Position numbers and translations under genes: made by a program. From CAKUFA01 sp963627465 (GTDB taxonomy: Bacteria; Bacillota; Clostridia; Christensenellales; Aristaeellaceae), in NCBI GenBank assembly GCA_963627465.1, contig CAVGBO010000052.1, positions 1 to 64,000 of the forward strand: a DNA stretch of 64,000 nt, given 5' to 3'. The first letter of the stretch is position 1, and each line of letters starts with the position of its first letter. Shown here in pieces: positions 27,171-35,202 of this stretch. The notes beneath the pieces are model-generated. The model saw only the letters and a program-made list of their open reading frames with translations, made no database searches and was not told the origin of the DNA.

Positions 27171-28871
27171 TTACAGCGTTTTTGCAAACAGCTGATAATA
27201 GGCGTTGGTCTTTTCCATTTCCGCAGGAGTGCCGCAGGCTTCCAGCTGGCCGTCCTTCATGACGATGATGTTATCCGCATTTCTGGTGGCGGCATAGCTG
27301 TGGGCGATCATGATGGTGGTGCGGCCTTCCATCAGCGTATCCAGTGCCTTGGTGACCATGGCTTCGCTGGTTACGTCCAGGTTGCTGGTGGCTTCGTCCA
27401 GCAGCAGGAAGTCCGCATTCCGCAGCATGGCACGGGCAATGGCAATGCACTGCGCCTGTCCGCCGGAGAAGTTGGAGCCGCCCAGCCCCACATCCTCATC
27501 AAAGCCCAGAGGCTTTTCCATAATGAAGTCGTAGCAGTTGGCCTTCTTTGCCGTTGCGATGAGCTCTTCCTCACTGACTTCCCGATCCAGACCATAGAGG
27601 ATGTTCTCCCGCACCGTGCCCCCGATAAGGGGATCCCGCTGGAACACGTAGGCGAACCGATCCCGCCACTGAATCACGTCATAGGCGGCAATATCGTCTC
27701 CCCCGAAGAGGATTCTGCCCTGAGAAGGCTCATACAGCCGCACCAGCAGCTTGAAGACGGTGCTCTTGCCTGCCCCGTTGCCGCCGATGATGGCAGTCAC
27801 CTTCCCCTTGGGAATGGTAACGGAAACGTCCTTCAGCACGGGTCGCTCCTGGGAATAGGCAAAGCCTACGTTTTCCAGGGTAATGTCGGAGCACCGGGCA
27901 GGAACGGCCTCGCCACCTTCCTTTTCCGGCTCGGCTTCGGAGATGCTGTTGATCTTCTTCATGTTGCCGAAGATGCCGGATACGGAGCCTACATTCATGA
28001 AGAACTGCATCAGCTGCAATCCCACAATGCCGGTGATCATGTAGAAGGCGGTCAGGTCGCCGATGGTCAGCTCTCCGGTGGATACAAACTGTCCCCCCAG
28101 CACGAAGACGATGAAGATGAACATGATGGAGAACATGCTGGATACCAGCTGGTACCCGGCCACCATCAGCCAGTTCAGGAAGTCCGCAATGTACATCCGC
28201 TTGAAGGTGGCATTGGCCTTTTGGCTTTCCAGCTTTTCGGCGGCGGCGCTCTTAATCAGGCGGAAGTTCCGCACACGCTCTGCCAGATAGCCCAGGCTGC
28301 TGGCCACGGTGACGGTGCTGTACACACCCAGCTTGTACATCAGCTTGCCGTAGACAATGCAGATGATAAGGGTCAGGGGGATAATCAGCAGGGAATAGTT
28401 GGCCAGCATGGTGTTGTAGCTGTACAGGCGGATGAAGGCCTGCACGGAGGTCACCACGCACACCACAAAGGACACCGCCATGGAGAACAGGGAGGAAGGC
28501 GCACTGGCATCGGAGGTGATCCGGCTCACCAGCTCGTTGCCGTTGTCCTGATCATAAAACTTGGAGGGCAGGTGCATGATCTTTTCCCACAGCTTGCACC
28601 GAACCCGCAGGTTGATGGTCTCCTCCATGCGCCGGGTAAAGTAATTGGAAGCAATGGACAGCACCGCTGCCGCCGCCGTAATGGCAATGTAGTTAAACAG
28701 CACGCTGGCGTTAATGGCCTTCTGGCTGGTGTCAATGACGCTGGCGGTCAGGGTGGCGCTTTGCAGCTCCGCACTCATGGTGGAGGCGGAGAACAGGAAG
28801 GACAGGAGAATCAGCACCCAGGGCATTTGGACGCCCTTCAGAACACTGAACTGCTTGGATAGCTTCTTCAT
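27171..28871 (-). CDS. ABC exporter subunit (heterodimer, second half)
   Basis: This 566-residue protein has a transmembrane domain of six helices (about 15-310) fused to an ATPase. Walker A is GGNGAGKST, the signature is FSGGQAQ (an altered LSGGQ), Walker B is FLLLDEATSNLD and the switch is MIAHSYAATR. The fold is the type IV exporter of the MsbA/Sav1866 kind. Its start overlaps the stop of the partner gene in ATGA, so the two are translated together and probably form a heterodimer. Substrate unknown. Confidence 0.92.
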   Translation of the reverse strand: MKKLSKQFSVLKGVQMPWVLILLSFLFSASTMSAELQSATLTASVIDTSQKAINASVLFNYIAITAAAAVLSIASNYFTRRMEETINLRVRCKLWEKIMHLPSKFYDQDNGNELVSRITSDASAPSSLFSMAVSFVVCVVTSVQAFIRLYSYNTMLANYSLLIIPLTLIICIVYGKLMYKLGVYSTVTVASSLGYLAERVRNFRLIKSAAAEKLESQKANATFKRMYIADFLNWLMVAGYQLVSSMFSIMFIFIVFVLGGQFVSTGELTIGDLTAFYMITGIVGLQLMQFFMNVGSVSGIFGNMKKINSISEAEPEKEGGEAVPARCSDITLENVGFAYSQERPVLKDVSVTIPKGKVTAIIGGNGAGKSTVFKLLVRLYEPSQGRILFGGDDIAAYDVIQWRDRFAYVFQRDPLIGGTVRENILYGLDREVSEEELIATAKKANCYDFIMEKPLGFDEDVGLGGSNFSGGQAQCIAIARAMLRNADFLLLDEATSNLDVTSEAMVTKALDTLMEGRTTIMIAHSYAATRNADNIIVMKDGQLEACGTPAEMEKTNAYYQLFAKTL

Positions 28872-30604
28872 TGCTGCTGCTCCTTTCCTTCATTCTCTAC
28901 CATGTGCCGGTAAGTGGGGCAGTTTTCCATCAGCTGGATGTGATCCCCGTCGCCTACCAGTACGCCGTCCCGCAGCACAATCATCCGCTCACACCGGCGG
29001 GCATAGTCCAGGTCGTGGGTCACCAGGATGCGGGTCTTGCCGGCGAAAACCTCATCCATGGTGTCCTGTATTTTGGCGGACACACGCACGTCCAGGGCAC
29101 TGGTGGGCTCGTCCATCAGGATCACATCGCCGCCACGGAGCACTTCCCGGGTCAGCACCAGCCGCTGCTTCTGTCCGCCGGACATGGAATCGCCGCCGGG
29201 GGCAATGGCTTGATTCAGCCCCTCTTCGCAGCTTTCCAGGTATTCCATGAAGCCGGTACGCCGGGCAGCGTCCAGAATTTCTTCATCCGTGACCGGACGG
29301 TCAATGCCGTAGGTCAAGGCTTCCCGCAGGGTGCCGCTGAAGATGCCTGCCCCCTGCTGCACATAGGCCAGCTTGTGCCGGAAGGTTTCCAGCGAAATCT
29401 CCCCGATGTCCTGACCGCCTACCGTTACCTTGCCGGAATCCGGGGTGTAGAACCTTTCCAGCAGGCTGACGGAGGTGGTTTTGCCGCTGCCGCACATGCC
29501 TACGATGGCCACACTGCCCCCGTCAGGCACGGTGAAGGAAACATTCTTCAGGGCAGGCTCCTCGGTGCCGGGGTAGGTGAAGGTTACGTTTTCGAAGCGG
29601 ATTTCGCCACCCACCGGGAAGGCGGCCGTGCCTGCGTCCTCGTCCTCACCGTTCATGATGCCGGCAGTGCGTTCAAAGCCGCCCTTGATGCCCTTGATCT
29701 TCACCCACTGATCAAACACGCCGTCCATAATGGGGAACAGGTTCTGGCTGAAGAGGAAGAAGGCCAGCCACATGGTAAGGTCGATTTCCTTCCGCTGGAG
29801 CAGAATCACCGCCACCACAACCACCACAAACTTTTGCAAAATGCCGATGACAGCCACAATGCCGGAGGCGGTGTTTTCCACCCGCACCACCTTCATGTTG
29901 GCCTTCAGGATTTCTCCGGCCACCTGCTGACCTTTTTCCCCTTCGGACGCCTCGTTGGTGTAGGTCTTGATCAGGGGAAGATGGTTAATCCGATCCGCCA
30001 GAAAGCTGGTCAACTGGCCGATGCGGCCGTAGAGCCGGGTGGTGGCGGTCTGCATCTTCTTGCCCACGAACAGGGCATACAGGTACTTCAGGGGAATCAG
30101 GGCAAAGCAGGACAGTGCCAGCACCCAGTGATACTGGTTGATGCGCACCAGTGCCGCAATGACGTAGTACAGGTCGGGAATCAGGTAAATGATCACATTC
30201 ACCAGATTGTTCACGGCGGAGCTGGTATCGTTGATGATGGTGCTCATCAGGTCGGAAGGGTCATTCCGGTCGAAGTGCTCCATCTTCATGCCCAGCATCT
30301 TCTGCCAGATGCTTTCCCGTGCCTTCCGCACGCTGAGGGACTGTGCCTGCACCTGGCTGGACACCATCACGAAGGACATAAGCCCCAGGGTGATGTAGTA
30401 CACCACCGCTTGCCCGATGGCACCAGCGGAAAGATCCCCGCCCAGCAGGCTGGCGGTCATATCCGGAAGGTTCAGCAGCATGGTATTGAAGGCCATATTC
30501 AGCGCCAGAGCAATAAGCACCCACACCCAGGAAAGGTGAAGCTTCTTCAGGGTGCTGAACAGGCTTTTCCAGGTTCCGCTGTTCTGTTTCTCTTTTTGTT
30601 CCAT
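28868..30604 (-). CDS. ABC exporter subunit (heterodimer, first half)
   Basis: This 578-residue protein has the same fused layout: six membrane helices, then an ATPase with Walker A GMCGSGKTT, signature MSGGQKQR, Walker B VILMDEPTSALD and switch LVTHDLDYARR. The H-loop is followed by DLD rather than RLS, hinting at asymmetric ATP sites. AGGAG lies 7-8 nt before the ATG. It is the first gene of the three-gene unit with the partner subunit and the M16C protease. Confidence 0.92.
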   Translation of the reverse strand: MEQKEKQNSGTWKSLFSTLKKLHLSWVWVLIALALNMAFNTMLLNLPDMTASLLGGDLSAGAIGQAVVYYITLGLMSFVMVSSQVQAQSLSVRKARESIWQKMLGMKMEHFDRNDPSDLMSTIINDTSSAVNNLVNVIIYLIPDLYYVIAALVRINQYHWVLALSCFALIPLKYLYALFVGKKMQTATTRLYGRIGQLTSFLADRINHLPLIKTYTNEASEGEKGQQVAGEILKANMKVVRVENTASGIVAVIGILQKFVVVVVAVILLQRKEIDLTMWLAFFLFSQNLFPIMDGVFDQWVKIKGIKGGFERTAGIMNGEDEDAGTAAFPVGGEIRFENVTFTYPGTEEPALKNVSFTVPDGGSVAIVGMCGSGKTTSVSLLERFYTPDSGKVTVGGQDIGEISLETFRHKLAYVQQGAGIFSGTLREALTYGIDRPVTDEEILDAARRTGFMEYLESCEEGLNQAIAPGGDSMSGGQKQRLVLTREVLRGGDVILMDEPTSALDVRVSAKIQDTMDEVFAGKTRILVTHDLDYARRCERMIVLRDGVLVGDGDHIQLMENCPTYRHMVENEGKEQQQ

Positions 30605-30691
30605 ACCGAACTCCTGTCAAGGCAGGCATCAAAGAGCCGCCTTGTCGCCAATCAAATTTGCAAAGGTTGTATCATGGACATGCCGGCTTTG

Positions 30692-30726
30692 AAAAAGGGC
30701 GGATGCCATACCATGTGGCACCCGCC
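30692..30726 (-). terminator. Intrinsic terminator of the lipoprotein operon
   Basis: GGGCGG-A-TGCCA (30697-30708) pairs with TGGCA-CCCGCC (30716-30726). The A-run at 30692-30696 gives UUUUU after the stem on the minus strand. It lies between the lipoprotein gene (31023) and the exporter gene start (30604). Confidence 0.7.
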
Positions 30727-30852
30727 GCAGACGGAATTTCAGGGAATTGCTCAGGTCACGAACACACTAGGTGTGGGCTGGCTCACAACGTCCAGCACCC
30801 ATCGGGCGGCATTGGATGGTTCACCACATGCACCACCCCCCCGGGTGGCGTC

Positions 30853-31015
30853 GGAGGGCTCGCAAGCCCTCCAACCGTAAATCGTGAATCGGCGACATGT
30901 GCGGCGATTCACGCAGCAATCCGAAGGATTGCTTCCTTACACGAGTGAACGGCCGGGAGCGCAGCGACCAGTGAGCGAGTGCAAAATTCGACGAAGCGGC
31001 AAAGCCGCTTTGTCG
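30853..31015. repeat. Hairpin array including dispersed repeat copy 2
   Basis: Consecutive stems are GGAGGGC/GCCCTCC (30853-30872), CGTGAATCG/CGATTCACG (30883-30913), GCAATCC-GAA-GGATTGC (30916-30932) and CGACGAAGCGGC-AAA-GCCGCTTTGTCG (30989-31015). The part 30925-31015 matches 1-102. The last stem lies about 8 nt past the lipoprotein stop codon. No coding frame is supported anywhere between 30605 and 31022. Confidence 0.7.
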
Positions 31016-31022
31016 ACGGCTT

Positions 31023-32084
31023 TTACTCGTACACCTGTGCCATGAAGGTTTCTTCAATCAGCCGGGTGTACTCAGACAGGGAGTGATCCTTCAGCAGATT
31101 GAACGCAATGTACTGGTCAATGGAGGAGCTCAGCTCTGCCCCGGTGTAGGACACCATCAGCACCGTGTCAGACACACGGGTAGCACCGCTGGTGGACTGT
31201 GCCAGCTTGTCGGCACCTTCCTTGGTGGGGCTTTCGTAATAGGTGTAGGCGGCCACAATGTCCCCATCCTTGCCGTAGAGGTAGGTGGTCAGGGAAGAAA
31301 TGCAGTCCGCTTCATCCTCGCCTACGGCAGCCTGACCGCTGGCGGTCAGCACCACCTTCTGGTCATAGGCAATGTCGGTGGGATCCTTGTGATCCGCATA
31401 GGGCTTGTAAGGATTGTCTCCTGCTTCCCCACGGACGCTGTAGCTCATCTTCAGGTAATCCACATAGTCGGTGTCAGTGGCCAGTCCCATCATTTCCATT
31501 TCGGAGGCAACGGCAGATTTGTCAAACACATTCTTGAGCACCGTGTCGCTTTCGGCGGTGAAGGTCATGCCGAACACGTCGGTCATGGCGGTGAGCACCG
31601 TATCCTTGTCGGCGGCACTGGTGAGCATCAGGTACATGTCGGACTCCACAGGGGTGCTGTCCTTGGCATAGACCACGAAGTACAGGGTCACGTCCCCGGA
31701 CAGGGTCACCAGCTTGGATTCGTCCGGCAGACCCAGATCCACTTCCTGACCGGCTTCATAGGCCTTGTACTCGCCGGTGGAAATGTCTACCCAGCCCTTG
31801 GCCAGGCCGGTGGTGGCGTCGTAGTCATACATGCCGATGACGTTGCCGCTTTCATCCATCACCATGGTGTTGGGATAGGCGGCACTGCTGGCATACTCGG
31901 CCAGGGTTGCGCCGAAGCCGGTGTTGGACAGCACGGTGCGGGTATCATAGCTTACGCCGCTGGGATCCTTGTGGGAATAATCCCCCAGCTTCACCACATC
32001 TGCCTGGCTGAACAGGCTGCTGCTGCATCCTGTCAGGGTCAGCAGTACCGTCAGAAGCAGCACCACGGACAGAACCTTTTTCAT
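31023..32084 (-). CDS. Lipoprotein, function unknown
   Basis: This 353-residue protein has a lipoprotein signal peptide: MKKVLSVVLLLTVLLTLTGC with a clear LTGC lipobox. It should be exported and lipid-anchored on the outer face of the membrane. Two halves each open with a similar DHKDPT/SHKDPSGVSYD-(T/Q)RTVL or KVVL stretch, suggesting an internal duplication (residues about 36-60 and 232-256). No catalytic motif is recognised. It is the last gene after the thioredoxin-related genes, which could mean a role in extracytoplasmic folding or redox. That is inference from context only. Confidence 0.8.
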   Translation of the reverse strand: MKKVLSVVLLLTVLLTLTGCSSSLFSQADVVKLGDYSHKDPSGVSYDTRTVLSNTGFGATLAEYASSAAYPNTMVMDESGNVIGMYDYDATTGLAKGWVDISTGEYKAYEAGQEVDLGLPDESKLVTLSGDVTLYFVVYAKDSTPVESDMYLMLTSAADKDTVLTAMTDVFGMTFTAESDTVLKNVFDKSAVASEMEMMGLATDTDYVDYLKMSYSVRGEAGDNPYKPYADHKDPTDIAYDQKVVLTASGQAAVGEDEADCISSLTTYLYGKDGDIVAAYTYYESPTKEGADKLAQSTSGATRVSDTVLMVSYTGAELSSSIDQYIAFNLLKDHSLSEYTRLIEETFMAQVYE

Positions 32085-32099
32085 GATTGTTCGCTCCTC

Positions 32100-32300
32100 T
32101 TATTTTTCCTTATAATATAGCTTGCAATGGCAGTACCCTTCAAAGTTGGGATCCTGCATCTGGGACTTGAATTCCTCACAGATGCACTTGTACTCGGGCT
32201 TGATTTCCCGCCGGCAGGGGCAATAGCCGCCGGAGGCCTTCAGCCCTGCCCGGATCCGTGCCACCACGGCAGGATCCTCATTCAGTCTTACCTTTCCCAT
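32100..32300 (-). CDS. Ferredoxin-thioredoxin reductase catalytic-domain protein
   Basis: This 66-residue protein has three Cys pairs CPC-x9-CIC-x15-CHC (YCPCRRE, KCICEEF, YCHCKLYYK). This is the cysteine set of the FTR catalytic beta chain, which uses a 4Fe-4S cluster next to a disulfide to pass ferredoxin electrons to thioredoxin. Spacing differs from plant and cyanobacterial FTR (CPC-x16-CPC-x8-CHC) but fits the short versions of anaerobes. The gene lies directly downstream of a thioredoxin-like gene, its likely partner. AAGGAG precedes the ATG. Confidence 0.82.
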   Translation of the reverse strand: MGKVRLNEDPAVVARIRAGLKASGGYCPCRREIKPEYKCICEEFKSQMQDPNFEGYCHCKLYYKEK

Positions 32301-32315
32301 GATGTTTCTCCTTAT

Positions 32316-32630
32316 TTATTCGTACAGCAGCTTGGCCACGTGGGTCAGCAGTTCGTTCCGGTCAATGCTGCCGATGGTGCGATCCACTTCCACGCCCTTG
32401 CGGAAATACAGCAGGGTGGGCATAGCGTCCACATTGTTGGTGTTGGCCATGTCCGGGTTAAAGGAAACGTTGATCCGGCCAAAGGCCACGCCGGGCAGCT
32501 CATCCGCCACGGCGTCATAGGTGGGTGCCAGCATGACGCAGGCAAAGCAGTTTTCGCCGTAGCAGTCAATGACTGCATACTCGGCCTCGGAAAATGCCTT
32601 CCAATCTTGATCCTTCAGTTCCTTGACCAT
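32316..32630 (-). CDS. Thioredoxin-like protein with CFAC active site
   Basis: This 104-residue protein has a thioredoxin fold. The active site is CYGENCFACVMLAP (CFAC rather than the CGPC of classical thioredoxin), and a cis-proline lies in AMPTLLYF. It is cytoplasmic, with no signal peptide. GGGAGGTT precedes the ATG, only 2 bp after the stop of the trigger-factor-like gene. The FTR-like protein encoded next is likely its reductase. The altered active site should shift its redox potential. Confidence 0.85.
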   Translation of the reverse strand: MVKELKDQDWKAFSEAEYAVIDCYGENCFACVMLAPTYDAVADELPGVAFGRINVSFNPDMANTNNVDAMPTLLYFRKGVEVDRTIGSIDRNELLTHVAKLLYE

Positions 32631-32632
32631 GG

Positions 32633-33502
32633 TTAACCTCCCACCTTCTGCTGGATCAGCTGATTCAGGTACTCAAACATGGGCGTCATGCACAATTCGC
32701 TCCGGGACAGCTCCAGCAGCTCTTCCCGGCCGGGCACAGGCTCGCCTACCAGCTGGAACATTTCTGCCATTTGGTCGGCACCCTGCTCAATTTCCTCCGG
32801 CGTGGGCATCATGCCCTGCGCCTTGCAGATGGCTTCCGCACACCACTGCTGCTTGCACTGGTACACGATGGACTGGGTGATTCTTTCCTCTCCCATGTCC
32901 GCCGCGGCAGGATTCTGCTTCAGGGTTTCTTCCTTCATTTTCGCCACATGGGCTGCCAGTTCGCCTTCATTATAACTGTACTGGCTGCCGTTGACCATTT
33001 CGTCCATGAAATGGCGCAGGATCTGCTTGCCCTGCTCCTGCTTCTGTTCCTTCTCCGCCTTGTCGGTCAGGTAAGCCCGATAGGCTTCCACGGTGGTGAT
33101 GCCTTCCATGCCGAGGGACGCCACAGCAGCGTCATCCACGGGCACAGGCACCCGGCGGATTACCTCTTCCACCGTCAGCTGCACGGTTTTCCCGGCAAGG
33201 CTTGCGGTGAATGCATCCCCGGGGTGCTTGCCGACAGCCGCCTTGGCCGCCTCTTCCGCCCCGGGCAGCTGAACGCCGGTAAACAGGAGGATGGTCCTGC
33301 TGTCCGGGTAGCTGGCCTGATCCGCCTTGCAGCGAACCAGATCTCCTTCCGCCGCCTGATCCGCCTTGGTTTCCCGTGCGCAGCGCAGGGAAAGCGCCTT
33401 GATTTCGTCCTCAATGTGCTGGGTGTCAACCTGGGTTTTCAGGTATTCGGCGGGTATGGCAATGCTGTCCACATCATACAGCTTGGTTACAAATCCGTTC
33501 AT
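32633..33502 (-). CDS. Trigger-factor-like chaperone lacking ribosome-binding domain
   Basis: This 289-residue protein has an N-terminal part (about 40-130) laid out like the FKBP-type peptidyl-prolyl isomerase domain of trigger factor: GDLVRCKA..., PGAEEAAKAAVGKHPGD, then a VEEVIRRVPVPVDDAAVASLG linker. A long helical C-terminal domain of the trigger factor/SurA type follows. The ribosome-docking N domain (GFRxGxxP) is missing. The start at 33502 (MNGFVTKLYD) follows GGAAGGAC; an upstream in-frame start at 33541 has no site. It heads an operon with thioredoxin, FTR-like and lipoprotein genes, suggesting redox-linked protein folding. Confidence 0.7.
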   Translation of the reverse strand: MNGFVTKLYDVDSIAIPAEYLKTQVDTQHIEDEIKALSLRCARETKADQAAEGDLVRCKADQASYPDSRTILLFTGVQLPGAEEAAKAAVGKHPGDAFTASLAGKTVQLTVEEVIRRVPVPVDDAAVASLGMEGITTVEAYRAYLTDKAEKEQKQEQGKQILRHFMDEMVNGSQYSYNEGELAAHVAKMKEETLKQNPAAADMGEERITQSIVYQCKQQWCAEAICKAQGMMPTPEEIEQGADQMAEMFQLVGEPVPGREELLELSRSELCMTPMFEYLNQLIQQKVGG

Positions 33503-33549
33503 AGGCCCGTCCTTCCGTTCTGTGATTTTGCTCGAACGCATGCATGGAT

Positions 33550-33578
33550 ATTGTACTGTATATTTGCATAAAAGGCAA
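33550..33578 (-). promoter_or_regulatory. Promoter of the chaperone-thioredoxin operon
   Basis: On the minus strand there is TTGCCT (33578-33573), a 17-bp spacer and TACAAT (33555-33550), about 48 bp from the start codon. Confidence 0.7.
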
Positions 33579-33966
33579 GGGGATGGGGAAGGAAAAGGGA
33601 CGGGGGAAATTCGGGGCTGTTGAACAAGTTGCAGCAGCCCTCATTTTCGGGAAAAAATGAAAGAAGCTGGCGAATCCAGAAGGAAAAGCTGACCTTTTTG
33701 TTGAATTATATTCTGCATGCCGGGACTTCTTTTTTTAATTGTGCGAAAAATAGTATACCTTATCACGAAAAGAAAATATGGCGACTGATTTCACAACCAT
33801 GCCGCCATATTACCAAAGTACTTCAATGATCATAAAGATCAGCTTGAAGTAAATGAGCTATTTGATATTTGTAGCCATCTTCTCTCGATAGCATCACGGT
33901 CATCTTCGTTGGTTTTTCGTTGGCTGAGCGTTCTCTTGAAGGCATTGTCTGCGACTCATCAGAAAC
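33579..33966. other. AT-rich intergenic stretch, no supported gene
   Basis: Base composition drops to AT-rich here, marking the edge of the catabolic island. A 40-codon minus-strand open frame (33823-33945) and a 69-codon plus-strand frame lack ribosome-binding sites and resemble nothing I know. It may hold decayed remnants at the island boundary. Confidence 0.5.
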
Positions 33967-34374
33967 TCATGCTACGCCGACAGTAATCAAAATATTAGCA
34001 AACACACGCATCTCCCCTGTGGAGATGGCCAAGCCAACGGCCGGATCGCTTGCTGCATCATAAAATTCATAGCGGCCGAGTTTGCTCAGGCAGATGTTAG
34101 GCAGCATCTGCCGAAATTCTTCGAAAATTTCGGGTTCACTTTCGGTGCATGGATCCATTACGCAAGCGGCCTCTACATTGATTTCGTGAAGCAATGTATT
34201 GAGAACCTCCGTAACGGTCGGTGTCCCGGCAGTCAATCCCAGATACACTTTTTCAGCATCGCCGGTCTTTTTCATCAATGGGTAATTACCATCGGCGATC
34301 AAAATTTTATCACCATGACCCAGCTTAGATAGAGCAGTCATCACGCAAGGATTGATGCAGCCACTTTTTAACAT
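33967..34374 (-). CDS. RbsD/FucU-family sugar mutarotase
   Basis: This 135-residue protein belongs to the D-ribose pyranase / L-fucose mutarotase family, which interconverts pyranose and furanose or alpha and beta anomers of free sugars. The active-site stretch is ALSKLGHGDKILIADGNYP, with the catalytic His in GHGD. The C-terminus RVFANILITVGV matches the family end. The start at 34374 follows GAGGAGG. It is the third gene of the aldolase-iclR-mutarotase arm. FucU-type enzymes act on L-fucose, whose ring stereochemistry matches D-arabinose, so D-arabinose is a sensible substrate here. That is inference. Confidence 0.88.
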   Translation of the reverse strand: MLKSGCINPCVMTALSKLGHGDKILIADGNYPLMKKTGDAEKVYLGLTAGTPTVTEVLNTLLHEINVEAACVMDPCTESEPEIFEEFRQMLPNICLSKLGRYEFYDAASDPAVGLAISTGEMRVFANILITVGVA

Positions 34375-34394
34375 GGTAAATCCTCCTCGTAAAA

Positions 34395-35150
34395 TCAGAT
34401 ACACCGTTGTACAGGCTTTAAGGTTGTACTGATAATTTGAGCATCACGAATCAGCGTCTCAGGGTCAAACCGTGGTGAAGGTCCGGAGACACTGACACTC
34501 GCAAAAATTTTACCGGTAGAGTTAAAAATCGGGACAGCAACGCAGCGGACGCCGAATTCATGTTCCATATTATCAACCGCATAACCGTTGCTGCGCACTT
34601 CTTCCAGATTATTACGCAGCACAACAGGATCACTTAAAGTACACCCTGTAAAATTGTGCATAGGTTTCGCAAGCACTCGTTCACGGTCTGCTTCATCCAT
34701 AAAGGCGAGCATCGCTTTGCCAAGACCCGTGCAATACAGCGGAGCACGCTCTCCTAAAATGTTGCGCGTTGCCTGCTGTCCTGACGGATATGCTGCCTCT
34801 ATGTAAAGAACCTCATCATCATTGAGAATGCCAAAGTAACATATTTCGTGTGTCTCTTGGGCAATACGATTCAAGTACGGGAGGAAAATATCCCTCAGTC
34901 CCTGATGGCTGTTCACAATATAGCCCAGATGGAGTACTTTCAGCCCCAGTGAATACTTACCGGTTTGCTGATTCTTTTGCAGATATCCGCAGCTTTGATA
35001 AGTTGAAAGAATATTGTACACCGTACTTTTTTGCATGTTCAGCATACGCGCTATTTCAGAAGGGCCCAACTCCGGCTGCTCCACAGAGAAGCATTCCAGT
35101 ACCTGCAATGCACGTACCAAGGACTTGACGTTCCCGGTTTCTACAGACAT
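34395..35150 (-). CDS. IclR-family transcriptional regulator
   Basis: This 251-residue protein has an N-terminal winged helix-turn-helix (about 5-65: GPSEIARMLNMQKSTVYNILSTYQSCGYL). The C-terminal effector-binding domain contains GLGKAMLAFM and DNMEHEFGVRCVAVPIF. IclR proteins bind short inverted repeats and sense small carboxylic acids or sugar acids. Two copies of one inverted repeat lie in the divergent promoter region (36152-36172 and 36313-36333) and are its probable operators. The start ATG at 35150 follows AAGGAAGG; an upstream TTG is unlikely. Confidence 0.93.
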   Translation of the reverse strand: MSVETGNVKSLVRALQVLECFSVEQPELGPSEIARMLNMQKSTVYNILSTYQSCGYLQKNQQTGKYSLGLKVLHLGYIVNSHQGLRDIFLPYLNRIAQETHEICYFGILNDDEVLYIEAAYPSGQQATRNILGERAPLYCTGLGKAMLAFMDEADRERVLAKPMHNFTGCTLSDPVVLRNNLEEVRSNGYAVDNMEHEFGVRCVAVPIFNSTGKIFASVSVSGPSPRFDPETLIRDAQIISTTLKPVQRCI

Positions 35151-35202
35151 ACGCAACCTTCCTTTCAAAGCAGCGCAACAGCGGTACTTGACCCGGAGGT
35201 AC

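Noticed and set aside
24139..27195. A very long open frame on the plus strand opposite the M16C protease gene
   Set aside because: It is the antisense shadow of a GC-rich gene: composition is biased, there is no ribosome-binding site, and it resembles no protein. Similar shadows oppose most genes here (for example at 21-2396 and 21087-24035).
33823..33945. A 40-codon minus-strand open frame after the mutarotase gene
   Set aside because: It has no ribosome-binding site, no recognisable similarity and lies in AT-rich boundary DNA.
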